Source: Mycobacterium interjectum
GTDB lineage: Bacteria > Actinomycetota > Actinomycetes > Mycobacteriales > Mycobacteriaceae
Length of the DNA stretch: 64,000 nucleotides
Assembly (NCBI GenBank): GCA_002102225.1
Contig: LQPB01000082.1
Location: 1-64,000 of the forward strand
Reading direction: 5' to 3'
Positions 1 to 8,395 of the stretch are shown one piece after another. The position numbers were made by a program, and so were the translations under genes. The notes beneath the pieces were generated by a model that saw only the letters and a program-made list of their open reading frames with translations, was not told the DNA's origin and ran no database searches. Each line of letters begins with the position of its first letter. Position 1 is the first letter of the stretch.

Positions 1-170
1 GTACCGGCGGGGCCGGCGGCAGCGGCGCCACCGGCGGTGACGGCGGCGCGGGCGGTCTCGCGTTCAACCTGGGCTGGGGAACCGCCACCGGCGGGGCCGG
101 CGGAGTGGGCGGTGCCGGCAACGTCGGCGCCGGCGGGAACGGGGGCCACGGCGGCGCCGCGATGATGGGG
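1..170 (+). repeat. direct repeat, PGRS copy 1 (partner at 1668-1837)
   Basis: The first 54 bases of the window are identical to 1668-1721, and similarity continues through about 170 bases and again at the stop codons (catatcgctgtagcgagtcg at both ends). This marks a tandem duplication of the PGRS 3' region, not merely shared GGC-rich codon usage. Confidence 0.7.
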
Positions 171-506
171 CCCTTCAACATCGCCGTCGACAATTTCGAC
201 GGCCTGCTGACGTATCTCCCCTCCGACTGGGGCACCACCTACGGCGGCGTCGGCGGCGCGGGCGGCGCCGGTGCCACCATCGGCGGCACCGGCGGGATGG
301 GCGGGACCGCCTACAACTTGTTGGCGGGCGGAAACGGCTTCGGCGGCATGGGCGGCATCGGTGGCACCGGTGTTACCGGCGGCAACGGCGGCACCGGCGG
401 CAATGTCTACGCAACCACCCCGGGCAATGCGTTCGTCGGGACCGGCGGCGCGGCCGGCGGGCCCGGCGGAACCGCAGGCGGTCCCGGCAGCGTCATATCG
501 CTGTAG
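1..506 (+). CDS. PGRS-type protein, C-terminal part (truncated by window edge)
   Basis: The frame is open from the first bases and ends at a TAG after a VISL tail. What is visible is about 168 residues of Gly-Gly-Ala/Asn repeats of the PGRS kind, interrupted by a non-repeat stretch of about 30 residues (AAMMGPFNIAVDNFDGLL onward). The N-terminal PE domain, if present, lies off the window. The tail is nearly the same as that of the PE_PGRS gene at 714, including the non-repeat insert and the last residues, so the two are tandem paralogs. PE_PGRS proteins are usually exported through ESX systems and sit on the cell surface. The function of this one is unknown. Confidence 0.8.
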   Translation, partial: TGGAGGSGATGGDGGAGGLAFNLGWGTATGGAGGVGGAGNVGAGGNGGHGGAAMMGPFNIAVDNFDGLLTYLPSDWGTTYGGVGGAGGAGATIGGTGGMGGTAYNLLAGGNGFGGMGGIGGTGVTGGNGGTGGNVYATTPGNAFVGTGGAAGGPGGTAGGPGSVISL

Positions 507-648
507 CGAGTCGGACGGCGGCAACCGAAAACAGCCGCGCGTAGCCGAATCGGCGCAGGCCGGGGTGGTCGGGTGACGCCGGCCCGGTCGCGGCGACGTG
601 CCGCGTTTCCCTGAAACGCAGATCTACACGTGTGCAACGAGATAGGTT

Positions 649-654
649 TATAGT
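649..654 (+). promoter_or_regulatory. possible -10 box upstream of PE_PGRS gene
   Basis: TATAGT lies about 60 bases before the ATG at 714, in an AT-richer patch of the 207-base gap between the two PGRS genes. No convincing -35 box is visible. A good ribosome binding site (GGAGG at 703-707) precedes the ATG, so this transcript would carry a leader. Nothing else is recognisable in the gap. Confidence 0.3.
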
Positions 655-713
655 GCCCGTAATTGTGACCGTGGTTAAGGGTGTACTACCTCCGCGGTCT
701 TCGGAGGTCAGCA

Positions 714-2177
714 ATGTCGTACGTGGTCGTCGCGCCGAATGCGTTGACGGCGGCGGCGGCGAATGTGGCGACGATCAACTCCTCCCTGAAAGCCGCGAAT
801 GCGGCGGCGGCCCTCCCGATTGTCTGGGTGCCGGGATCCGCGGGCGATCAGGTGTCGAAGGCGATCGCGACGCTGTTTTCCGAGGTCGGCCAAGAGTTTC
901 AGGCGCTGCTCAAAGAGGCCCAGGCGGTTGCGGACCAGATTGTGCAGGCATTGAACCAGGCGGGTGAGGCGTTTAGAGAAGCCGAGGTGCTGGCCACCCA
1001 GGTGTTGACCCCGGCGCTCTGGCCCGCTGCGGTGGCCGATGCCTCCGGGCCGACGCCGCCGCCCAGGACGGATCCCTTGGGCACGGTGATGTATGAGCTG
1101 AATCAGACGAGCCGGCAATTTGTCGGGGAGCCGCTGTTTTTGAACGGGGCGAACGGGACGCAGGCGAGCCCGAACGGCCAAAACGGTGGCTTGCTGATGG
1201 GCAACGGCGGCAACGGCTGGGATTCCACGGTTGCCGGTGTCAATGGCGGCAACGGCGGGACGGCCGGGATCCTCGGCAACGGCGGCGCCGGCGGGTCGGG
1301 CGGCCCCGGTGCGGTCGGTGTGGCCCCCGGGACAGGCGGGAACGGTGGGGCCGCGGTCTGGGTCGGCAATGGTGGGGCCGGCGGGGCCGGCTGGAACTCC
1401 ACCATCTCCGGCGTGAATGGCGGTAACGGCGGGGTAGGCGGGCAGGGCGGGTTCTACTTCGGTGTGGGCGGTGCCGGTGGGGCCGGTGGCAGCGCAATCG
1501 ACGCGACCGGCGGCACCGGCGGGGCCGGGGGCAACGTGGGCTTTCTCGGGGGCGCCGACTTCGGCTTCGGCGTTCCGTCCGGCGGTACCGGCGGGGCCGG
1601 CGGCAACAGCGTCACCGGCCTGGGCGGCAATGGTGGGGCCGGCGGGGCCGGCTTTGCGCTCGGCGGTACCGGCGGGGCCGGCGGCAGCGGCGCCACCGGC
1701 GGTGACGGCGGCGCGGGCGGCGTGGCGTACAACCTGGGGTGGGGAACCGCCACCGGCGGGGCCGGCGGAGAGGGCGGCGCCGGCACGGTCGGCGCCGGCG
1801 GACACGGCGGCCACGGGGGTGCCGCGATCATCGGCCCCTACAACTTCGTTGACACGTTTGACGGCCTGTTGCAGTACCCCGCCAACTGGGGCACTGCGAC
1901 CGGCGGTATCGGGGGCGCGGGAGGCAGCGGTGCCACCACCGGCGGCACCGGGGGCACGGGAGGGACCGCGTACGACTTCATGGCCAGCGGACCCGCCTAC
2001 GGCGGTGCCGGGGGCGCCGGCGGTGGCGGCGGCAGCAACGGCGGCGACGGTGGCGCCGGCGGCAACGTGTTCGCGATTACGCCGACCAATGCCCACTTCG
2101 GCAGCGGCGGGCCCGGCGCGAGCGGGACCCTCACCAACGGCAACCCCGGCGCCCCCGGCCAGGTCATATCGCTGTAG
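714..2177 (+). CDS. PE_PGRS family protein
   Basis: The 487-residue product starts with a PE domain (MSYVVVAPNALTAAAANVAT, residues 1 to about 95), followed by a linker and about 350 residues of GGNGG/GGAGG repeats. The ATG at 714 is preceded by GGAGG at 703-707 and gives the standard PE start. PE domains form helical hairpins that act as ESX export signals, and the PGRS part is thought to be surface exposed. Near the C-terminus a non-repeat insert (IIGPYNFVDTFDGLLQYP) breaks the glycine repeats and is shared with the upstream PGRS gene. In M. tuberculosis, as I recall, bioA directly precedes bioF, so this PGRS pair looks like a lineage-specific insertion. Confidence 0.9.
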   Translation: MSYVVVAPNALTAAAANVATINSSLKAANAAAALPIVWVPGSAGDQVSKAIATLFSEVGQEFQALLKEAQAVADQIVQALNQAGEAFREAEVLATQVLTPALWPAAVADASGPTPPPRTDPLGTVMYELNQTSRQFVGEPLFLNGANGTQASPNGQNGGLLMGNGGNGWDSTVAGVNGGNGGTAGILGNGGAGGSGGPGAVGVAPGTGGNGGAAVWVGNGGAGGAGWNSTISGVNGGNGGVGGQGGFYFGVGGAGGAGGSAIDATGGTGGAGGNVGFLGGADFGFGVPSGGTGGAGGNSVTGLGGNGGAGGAGFALGGTGGAGGSGATGGDGGAGGVAYNLGWGTATGGAGGEGGAGTVGAGGHGGHGGAAIIGPYNFVDTFDGLLQYPANWGTATGGIGGAGGSGATTGGTGGTGGTAYDFMASGPAYGGAGGAGGGGGSNGGDGGAGGNVFAITPTNAHFGSGGPGASGTLTNGNPGAPGQVISL

Positions 2178-2265
2178 CGAGTCGCCCGGCAGCCACGGGC
2201 GGCGATCGGGCGGGAGGGGCACGGCGCCGATCAGCTCCGCGAGGAACGGGCTGTCCGCGTTCTCG

Positions 2266-2271
2266 TAGGCT
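2266..2271 (+). promoter_or_regulatory. possible -10 box for leaderless bioF mRNA
   Basis: TAGGCT is followed by eight bases and then the bioF ATG at 2280, with no ribosome binding site between. The spacing fits transcription starting at or next to the start codon, as is common in mycobacteria. The 102-base gap after the PE_PGRS gene shows nothing else. Confidence 0.35.
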
Positions 2272-2279
2272 CTAGGTCC

Positions 2280-3440
2280 ATGAACGCCCACCGGCAGGCG
2301 CCGACCGAGGTATCGCCGCTGGCCTGGCTGGAGGAGGTGGAGCGGCAGCGCCGCGAGGCCGGGCTGCGCCGCTCGCTGCGGCCGCGGCCGGCCGTCGCCA
2401 CCGAGCTCGACCTGGCGTCCAACGACTACCTCGGCCTGTCGCAACACCCCGACGTGATCGAGGGAGGCGTCGCGGCGCTGCGCATCTGGGGCGCCGGCGC
2501 CACCGGCTCGCGCCTGGTCACCGGCGACACCGAACTGCACCAGGAATTCGAGACCGAGCTCGCCGAGTTCGTCGGGGCCGCATCCGGCTTGCTGTTTTCG
2601 TCGGGATACACCGCCAACCTGGGCGCCGTCGTCGGGCTGTCGGGCCCCGGTTCGCTCCTGGTGTCCGACGCCCTGTCGCACGCGTCGCTGGTTGATGCGT
2701 GCCGGCTGTCGCGCGCCCGCGTGGTGGTGGCGCCGCACCGCGACGTGGACGCCGTCGACGCGGCCCTGGGCGCCCGCGACGAGGAACGCGCCGTCGTCAT
2801 CACCGACTCGGTGTTCAGCGCCGACGGCTCGCTGGCGCCGGTGCGCGAATTGCACGCGGCGTGCCGCCGCCACGGCGCCCTGCTCATCGTCGACGAGGCG
2901 CATGGGCTCGGCGTGCGCGGCGGCGGCCGCGGCCTGCTGCACGAGCTCGGGCTGGCGGGCGCGCCCGACATCGTGATGACCACGACGCTGTCCAAGGCGC
3001 TCGGCAGCCAGGGCGGAGCGGTCCTGGGGCCGGCGGCGGTGCGCGCGCACCTGATCGACGCGGCCCGGCCGTTCATCTTCGACACCGGCCTGGCCCCGGC
3101 GGCGGTGGGCGCCGCGCTGGCCGCGCTGCGCGTCCTGCGGGGCGAGCCGTGGCGCCCGCAGGCCGTGCTGACGCATGCGCGATTCCTGGCCGAGGCCTGC
3201 GGCGTGCCCGACGAGCCGGCGTCGGCGGTGGTGTCGGTGATCCTGGGCGATCCGGAGGTGGCGCTGGCCGCGGCCACCGCCTGCCTGGACGCCGGCGTGC
3301 GCGTGGGCTGCTTCCGGCCGCCGACCGTGCCCGCCGGAACGTCGCGGCTGCGCCTGTCCGCGCGCGCCTCCCTGAACGCCGCCGACCTGGAGATCGCGCA
3401 CCGCGTGCTGACGGACGTCCTCGCCGTGGCGCGCCGTTGA
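2280..3440 (+). CDS. bioF: 8-amino-7-oxononanoate synthase
   Basis: This PLP enzyme condenses pimeloyl-CoA/ACP with L-alanine to 8-amino-7-oxononanoate, the first ring-forming precursor in biotin synthesis. The 386-residue length is normal for the family. Visible signatures are the N-terminal LASNDYLGLS, the aspartate motif DEAHGLGVRG, and the PLP-lysine segment TTLSKALGSQGG. The gene corresponds to M. tuberculosis Rv1569. It overlaps bioD, whose TTG start shares bases with the bioF stop, so the two are translated together. bioA is not in this window. It may lie further left, separated by the PGRS genes. Confidence 0.96.
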   Translation: MNAHRQAPTEVSPLAWLEEVERQRREAGLRRSLRPRPAVATELDLASNDYLGLSQHPDVIEGGVAALRIWGAGATGSRLVTGDTELHQEFETELAEFVGAASGLLFSSGYTANLGAVVGLSGPGSLLVSDALSHASLVDACRLSRARVVVAPHRDVDAVDAALGARDEERAVVITDSVFSADGSLAPVRELHAACRRHGALLIVDEAHGLGVRGGGRGLLHELGLAGAPDIVMTTTLSKALGSQGGAVLGPAAVRAHLIDAARPFIFDTGLAPAAVGAALAALRVLRGEPWRPQAVLTHARFLAEACGVPDEPASAVVSVILGDPEVALAAATACLDAGVRVGCFRPPTVPAGTSRLRLSARASLNAADLEIAHRVLTDVLAVARR

Positions 3441-4117
3441 CCGTCCTGGTCGTCACCGGTACCGGCACGGGGGTCGGCAAGACCGTCGTCACCGCGGCGC
3501 TGGCGTGCCACGCCCGTGGGGCGGGCATGGACGTGGCGGTCTGCAAGCCGGTCCAGACCGGCACCGACTCCGGCGACGACGATCTGGCCGAGGTGGCGCG
3601 GCTGTCCGGCGCCGGGGAGCTCGCCGGGCTGGCGCGCTACCCGCTGCCGCTGGCCCCGGCCGCCGCCGCCGCGCAGGCGGGCATCGGGTTGCCCACCGGT
3701 GAACAGGTTTTGCGCCTCGTCCGGGACCTGGACCGGCCGGGGCGGCTAACCCTGGTGGAGGGCGCCGGCGGGCTGCTGGTCGAACTCGCCGACCGGGGCG
3801 TCACGCTGCGCGACCTGGCCGTCGAGCTGGGCGCCGCGGCGCTCGTCGCGGTCACCGCGGAGCTGGGCACCCTCAACCACACCGCGCTGACACTGGAAGC
3901 GCTTGCCGCGCATCGGGTTTCGTGCGCCGGGCTGGTGATCGGCAGCTGGCCGGCGCGGCCGGGCCTGGTGGAAACGTCGAATCGGGCCGCGCTGGGGCAG
4001 CTGGCGCCGGTGCGGGCGGCGCTGCCCGCCGGTGCGGGATCGCTGGGCGCCGCCGAGTTCGCGGCCATGAGCGCCGCGGCGTTCGACCGCGACTGGGTGA
4101 GCGCGCTGGTGGGCTGA
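3437..4117 (+). CDS. bioD: dethiobiotin synthetase
   Basis: BioD carboxylates 7,8-diaminononanoate in an ATP-dependent reaction to give dethiobiotin. The 226-residue protein opens with the P-loop GTGTGVGKT and has the CKPVQTG segment and EGAGGLLVEL expected of the family. The only in-frame start that keeps the N-terminal strand (LTVLVVTGTGTG) is the TTG at 3437, which overlaps the bioF stop as TTGA. Translation is therefore probably coupled to bioF. The next gene begins with an ATG overlapping the bioD TGA. Confidence 0.94.
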   Translation: MTVLVVTGTGTGVGKTVVTAALACHARGAGMDVAVCKPVQTGTDSGDDDLAEVARLSGAGELAGLARYPLPLAPAAAAAQAGIGLPTGEQVLRLVRDLDRPGRLTLVEGAGGLLVELADRGVTLRDLAVELGAAALVAVTAELGTLNHTALTLEALAAHRVSCAGLVIGSWPARPGLVETSNRAALGQLAPVRAALPAGAGSLGAAEFAAMSAAAFDRDWVSALVG

Positions 4118-4626
4118 TGGTCCATTCGATCGAGCTGGTCTTCGACCCCGACACCGAGGCGGCCATCCGCCACATCTGGGCCGACCTGGCCGGCGCCGGC
4201 ATCCCCAGCCAGGCCCCGGCCAGCCGGCCCCACGTCACGCTGGCCGTCGCCGAACGCATCGACCCCGACGTCGACGCGCCACTCGCCGCGGTTGCCCGGC
4301 GCCTGCCGCTGACCGCCACGATCGGGGCCCCGGTGCTGTTCGGGCGGGCGAACGTCGTGTTCGCGCGGCTCGTGGTGCCGACGGGCGAGCTGTTGGCCCT
4401 GCACGCCGAGGTGCACCGGCTGTGCCGTCCGCATCTGTCGCCCGGCCCGATGCCCAACAGCCTGCCCGACCAATGGACCGCGCACGTCACGCTGGCCCGC
4501 CGCGTCGGCGGCCCCCAACTGGGGCGGGCGCTGCGCATCGCGGGCCGGCCGGCGCAGATCGACGGCCGCTTCGCCGGCCTGCGCCGCTGGGACGGAAAGG
4601 CGAAGGCCGAGTTTCCGATCGGCTGA
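4117..4626 (+). CDS. 2H-phosphoesterase / 2'-5' RNA ligase-like protein
   Basis: The 169-residue product carries two H-x-T motifs (RPHVTLAV and TAHVTLAR), the signature of 2H phosphoesterases, which cleave or form 2'-5' linked or cyclic phosphodiesters. The substrate here is unknown. The ATG overlaps the bioD stop codon (TGATG), so the gene is the last of the bioF-bioD unit. It matches Rv1571 of M. tuberculosis in position and length. A link to biotin is suggested only by position. Confidence 0.85.
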   Translation: MVHSIELVFDPDTEAAIRHIWADLAGAGIPSQAPASRPHVTLAVAERIDPDVDAPLAAVARRLPLTATIGAPVLFGRANVVFARLVVPTGELLALHAEVHRLCRPHLSPGPMPNSLPDQWTAHVTLARRVGGPQLGRALRIAGRPAQIDGRFAGLRRWDGKAKAEFPIG

Positions 4627-4640
4627 CGTCGGGTGTTTGC

Positions 4641-4732
4641 GTGTGCGGCCTGGGCTTCCGGTGTGAACCCAGGGCGGGATCCGGGCGATTTCTCCGCCGT
4701 GGGCTCACACCGAACGCCCAGGATTCACACTC
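4641..4732. repeat. palindromic intergenic repeat, copy A
   Basis: This nested inverted repeat fills the gap between two converging genes (ends at 4626 and 4757). The inner arms 4661-4677 and 4694-4710 pair at 15 of 17 positions (GTGTGAACCCAGGGCGG against CCGCCGTGGGCTCACAC). The outer arms are CTGGGC at 4650 and GCCCAG at 4716, then CACAC. Related copies lie at 16828-16925 and 51992-52088. The last 17 bases (CCCAGGATTCACACTCA) recur exactly in copy B in inverted orientation. It could act as a two-way terminator or RNA stabiliser. Confidence 0.8.
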
Positions 4733-4756
4733 AGCCCGGCGCTACCGACGCACGCT

Positions 4757-6121
4757 CTAGCCGCCGAACAGCAGATACAGTCCGGTGAAGGTGTAGCCCA
4801 CCATCACCAGCATCATGGTGAGCTGCCCGGTCAGCTGATGCCCCGCCGGCAGCAGCCGCAGCGCCTTGTCGTGGGCGGCGATCACCGCGAGGATGTGCCC
4901 GGTGACCACGCAGGCCACCTTGACGCCGGCGAGCACCGGGGGATGGCTGGACAGCACGTAGGCGACGTGAAAGTGCGCCAGCCCCAACGGGTTCCAGCCG
5001 CGACCGAGCGGATCGGCCAGGGCGAAGACCGCCTGCTGCCCGCGTTCGACGAGGTAGCTCAGGTAGTGCGCGAAGATGTAGCCCACCACGATCGGGATCA
5101 GCGAATGCGCCAGCTGGCCGGGCAGGGCGCGGCGCTGCTCGCGGTCGACGCCGCCGGTCGCCCGCGCGGCGAGCGAGAACGTCAGCGCCACAACGGAAAT
5201 GAACACGCACAGCCCCAACGTGCGCAACACCGACGACGACAGCGTCGGCGACAGGCCGATGCCGCGCGACATCCCGTCGGCGAACCCGCGCCACGTCGGC
5301 GACGACGAAAAACTGTCGAAGGCGGTCGACCCGAGCAGCACCGCCAGCAGCACCACCACCCCCGGGCGCACGGGCAGCGACGGCAGGTGGTCGAGCGGAT
5401 TGCCGACGACGATGCGACCGGTGTCCGGGTTGCGGCGGAACGGGCACAGCCGCGACACCGCCATGCTGTACACGCCGAACGGGTCGGCCCGCGCCAGCCA
5501 GCGCTGCCCGCACAGCCACGCGCCACCCAGCATCAACACGGCGTAGCTCAGCAGCCACGCCTTGACCAGCGGCAGCGACGCCGAGTTGGGGCTGGCCAGC
5601 TCCAACCACACGAACGCGAACAGGCCCAGCGCGGCGGGCCGGTATCCCCAGCGCTCGGGATATGACCACCGCGGACGCCCCAGGCTCTCGGGCGCGAAGC
5701 GCCGCAGCAGCGCATACACCGTGCGCACCGGGGAGAGCACCCGCCAGACCGGCCCGAACGCCAGCGACAGCGCCACCAGCCCCACCCACAGCAGCACGTA
5801 GAACGCGCCGAGCATCGCGTTGGAGTCCGTTTGCGGCCCGCACACCCCGGCCAGCACCACCCACGCCGCGAACAGCAGCGCCAGCCCGGCGGCCGCCGCG
5901 CGGGTGGCGCGGGCGTCGACGAAAGACGCCAGTGCCCCCGGCAGCGCGCGCCCGGGCTTGCACGGGTCAAACCGCGGGCGCCGCCAAGCGAACGCGACCA
6001 GTGCGAACGTGAACGTCAACGCCCATGCCGCGCCGACCATCGCGTACAGGTACGGCACCGGCAGGTCGCCCGAGCCGCCCAGACCGTGCGCGAGCACCAC
6101 CGTCGCGCCGCGGTCGCTCAC
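4757..6121 (-). CDS. polytopic membrane protein, fenitrothion hydrolase-like family
   Basis: This 454-residue integral membrane protein has about ten hydrophobic segments and starts with a conserved-looking AHGLGGSGDLPVP motif before the first helix. From memory, actinobacterial proteins with this N-terminus are often labelled fenitrothion hydrolase after a Burkholderia membrane protein. I cannot verify that activity here. Several histidines lie in the C-terminal helices (AHFHVAYV, GHILAVIAAHDK). The GTG start at 6121 overlaps the TGA of the lipoprotein gene (GTGA), and the N-terminal motif begins right after it. It is the last gene of a four-gene operon that replaces the prophage region seen in M. 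tuberculosis. Confidence 0.75.
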   Translation of the reverse strand: MSDRGATVVLAHGLGGSGDLPVPYLYAMVGAAWALTFTFALVAFAWRRPRFDPCKPGRALPGALASFVDARATRAAAAGLALLFAAWVVLAGVCGPQTDSNAMLGAFYVLLWVGLVALSLAFGPVWRVLSPVRTVYALLRRFAPESLGRPRWSYPERWGYRPAALGLFAFVWLELASPNSASLPLVKAWLLSYAVLMLGGAWLCGQRWLARADPFGVYSMAVSRLCPFRRNPDTGRIVVGNPLDHLPSLPVRPGVVVLLAVLLGSTAFDSFSSSPTWRGFADGMSRGIGLSPTLSSSVLRTLGLCVFISVVALTFSLAARATGGVDREQRRALPGQLAHSLIPIVVGYIFAHYLSYLVERGQQAVFALADPLGRGWNPLGLAHFHVAYVLSSHPPVLAGVKVACVVTGHILAVIAAHDKALRLLPAGHQLTGQLTMMLVMVGYTFTGLYLLFGG

Positions 6122-6474
6122 GGTTGGACTTGGATGGTCGCGATCGTGCGGTCCAGGCGATGCAGCTCGACCTCGACGTTGCCGGGCACGTCGACGCTGA
6201 ACCGAAAGGTCTGGTCGGGCGCCGCCGCGACCTGGAACTTGTGGTCGGGGGTGGAGTGCACGTGCAACTCGTCGGTGGTGTCGCTGCTGACCCGGATGGT
6301 GATCTGCTGGTGCACCTTGGCGAGCAGGGTGGCGTTGGTCGGGGTGACCTGGCCCTTGGCGATGGTGACGTCGACGACGGGAGCGGCGCCGGCGGGCTGG
6401 TTCGATGAACCACCGCAGGCCACCAGGGCCCACATCAGCGCCGCCACCCAGGCGAGGGCGCTCCGAACCCGCAT
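6118..6474 (-). CDS. cupredoxin-like lipoprotein
   Basis: The 118-residue product has a lipoprotein signal peptide ending in LVAC (Cys20), followed by a single beta domain. Its pattern, with VTIAKGQV near residue 36, DELHVH at 68-73 and VEVELH at 100-105, resembles the cupredoxin-like domains of the EfeO/CopC type. No classical type 1 copper site with cysteine is present. His71, His73 and His105 could bind metal. The ATG lies four bases after the stop of the upstream membrane gene, and its own stop overlaps the next start. It would sit on the outer face of the cytoplasmic membrane, next to its two polytopic partners. Confidence 0.75.
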   Translation of the reverse strand: MRVRSALAWVAALMWALVACGGSSNQPAGAAPVVDVTIAKGQVTPTNATLLAKVHQQITIRVSSDTTDELHVHSTPDHKFQVAAAPDQTFRFSVDVPGNVEVELHRLDRTIATIQVQP

Positions 6475-6478
6475 CGGG

Positions 6479-8317
6479 TCAGGCCGCTCGGGGAGCGCCG
6501 GGCACGGGCTGCTTCTCCTCGACCGGCTCCGGTGCGCCCTCGGCGTAGCCGAGCCGACCCGCACCCCACGTCAGGCCGGAGATCACCATCAGGGTCAGGA
6601 TCAGCACCACGATCCCGCCCGCGGTGAACAACCAGGTTGGCGCGCCCTGGTCGCGTTCGCGCTGCAGGATCGTGACCTCCAGGACGAACGGCCGCGTGCT
6701 CGACGCCAGCGCGGGGACCTCCGGCGCCGGGATGGCGTCGTCCGCCGGCTCCCAGATGGGCACGGCCGTCATGGTGCGGCCGTCCTGAACCCGCAGCAGC
6801 GTCTTCCATTCCCCCCACACCGGGACCGGCTGGGTGGACCGGTAGTGCCCGGGTCCCACCTTGGCGAGTCGGTCGATCATCAGGCCGCGGTTGTTCTGCA
6901 TCCGGCCCTGCCAGGACAGGATGGTCAGCCAGTCCGGGTTGTCGCTCACGAACGGCGGCGTCAACTGCACATCGGCCGACACCATGCGCTCCCCGGGCGG
7001 GCTGGGCAGGTCCGTCAGGTTGACGGTGGCGGTGTTCTGTCGCGGCACGAGGATGTGCAACCCGTTGGCCACCGCGCCGCCGATCACCAGCACGGTCAGC
7101 GCCACGGCCGCGATGCCGATCTTGCGGCCGGGGAGGCGCTGTCCCGTCAGCACCAGGCCGAACAGCGCCCCGCAGACGCCGGTCAGCATCGCCACCGGCA
7201 CCGCCATCGCCAGCGCCTCGCCCCACATCCTTGTCGGCCAGGGGTAGTGGTACACGGCCCCGATCCACAGCGACTCCAGCCACAGCCCGACGGTCGCGAC
7301 GGCCAGCCCGGAGACGGCGCCAAAGGCGATGGGGCGCTTCAGCAATGGGGTCAGCGCCACCAGTTCGACGACCAGCGCGGGTCCCAGGTACAGCGGGAAC
7401 CAGTTGATCGGAGCGCCCAGGATCGGCCCGACCAGCAGTGCGACCAGGCCGCGCAGCGCGATGGCGAACACCGCCGCGATGATCGCGGCTCCTCGTCCCA
7501 TCGTGTAGCGGGCGGCCACCCCCGCCAGCGCGGCCGCCGCGGCGATCAACATCGGCTGGAACACCAGCCGGAATTGCGGGACGCCGAAGTCGAATTCGAT
7601 CTGGTAGACCGACAGGCCGATGAACAAGCCGCCGAAGGACAGGTAGCGCAGGAACGTGATGAACACGCCGTGTGCGAGCTGCTCGCCCGCATCCGCCTCG
7701 CCCTCGCGTTCCAGCATCAGCACCGCGAACAGCGAAAAGCAGGCGCCGCCGATCATCATCAAATGCGTTGGGCCCCAGAGGGTTACGTCTTGGCCGAAGA
7801 TCCGGTGCCAGATGTCGTCGAGCGGGAACCCGATCATCGCGTACAGCCCGCAGCCGGCCATCAGCACGCCGCCGACGGGCGCGTACCAGTTACTCGTGAT
7901 GCGCACCGCCGCCGGTCCGGGCTTGTCGAACGGCAGCACGACCGCCAACATGCCGCCGACGAAGATCCCGAACAGGCCGATGATGATGAAGTAGTGCGCC
8001 GGGTTGGCCAGGGGGCCCGGGTCGCGGCCGTTGCCGATGTGCCAGCTGACGTCCCAGATGAAGCCGAACAGCGCGCAGATGATCGAGGTGGTGAACACCA
8101 GAACCGGCAGCGCCACCCAGTTGGGGCGGTGGAATTTCTCGCCCATCTTGTCCGCGATCCGGGTCAGCCACTCGATGCGATGCGTGCGGTGGGCATGTCC
8201 CACCCACAGCATCACCGCCGCGATCACCACCGCGGCGATCGATAGGCCGATCACCTGGTTCAGACCCGCGCCGCGCGCCGGTGCCTCGGCAACAAAAGTC
8301 AGATCCGCCGATCCCAT
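6479..8317 (-). CDS. large polytopic membrane protein with duplicated D-x3-H...D...P-x-H motif
   Basis: I do not recognise a named function. The 612-residue protein has roughly a dozen hydrophobic segments, then an extracytoplasmic domain (about residues 400-540, with GHYRSTQPVPVWGEWKTLL, resembling FixH/YtkA-type domains) and a final helix near residue 570. Two related motifs stand out: D89-W92-H93-D99-P106-H108 and D167-W170-H171-D177-P183-H185. Both have D-x3-H, then D six residues after the first His, then P-x-H and a glycine. This looks like an internal duplication and a possible metal site. The ATG at 8317 has a GGGAGGG ribosome site, which favours it over the TTG two codons upstream. 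Confidence 0.7.
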   Translation of the reverse strand: MGSADLTFVAEAPARGAGLNQVIGLSIAAVVIAAVMLWVGHAHRTHRIEWLTRIADKMGEKFHRPNWVALPVLVFTTSIICALFGFIWDVSWHIGNGRDPGPLANPAHYFIIIGLFGIFVGGMLAVVLPFDKPGPAAVRITSNWYAPVGGVLMAGCGLYAMIGFPLDDIWHRIFGQDVTLWGPTHLMMIGGACFSLFAVLMLEREGEADAGEQLAHGVFITFLRYLSFGGLFIGLSVYQIEFDFGVPQFRLVFQPMLIAAAAALAGVAARYTMGRGAAIIAAVFAIALRGLVALLVGPILGAPINWFPLYLGPALVVELVALTPLLKRPIAFGAVSGLAVATVGLWLESLWIGAVYHYPWPTRMWGEALAMAVPVAMLTGVCGALFGLVLTGQRLPGRKIGIAAVALTVLVIGGAVANGLHILVPRQNTATVNLTDLPSPPGERMVSADVQLTPPFVSDNPDWLTILSWQGRMQNNRGLMIDRLAKVGPGHYRSTQPVPVWGEWKTLLRVQDGRTMTAVPIWEPADDAIPAPEVPALASSTRPFVLEVTILQRERDQGAPTWLFTAGGIVVLILTLMVISGLTWGAGRLGYAEGAPEPVEEKQPVPGAPRAA

Positions 8318-8395
8318 CGTCAAACCCTCCCAACACGCCCGACCTCAAGGTGTGATCCAACTCGCAGGAACCGGAATGCCCCGATAGAGGGATGG

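Noticed and set aside
714..2177. Regularly spaced GGC-rich repeats that could be mistaken for a CRISPR or minisatellite array.
   Set aside because: They are in-frame PGRS codon repeats of unequal length with no unique spacers.
708..3401. A very long open frame on the minus strand opposite the PE_PGRS and bioF genes.
   Set aside because: It is a by-product of GC-rich codon bias and glycine repeats. The translation is low-complexity Arg/Gly/Ala without any domain, and the plus-strand genes are clear.
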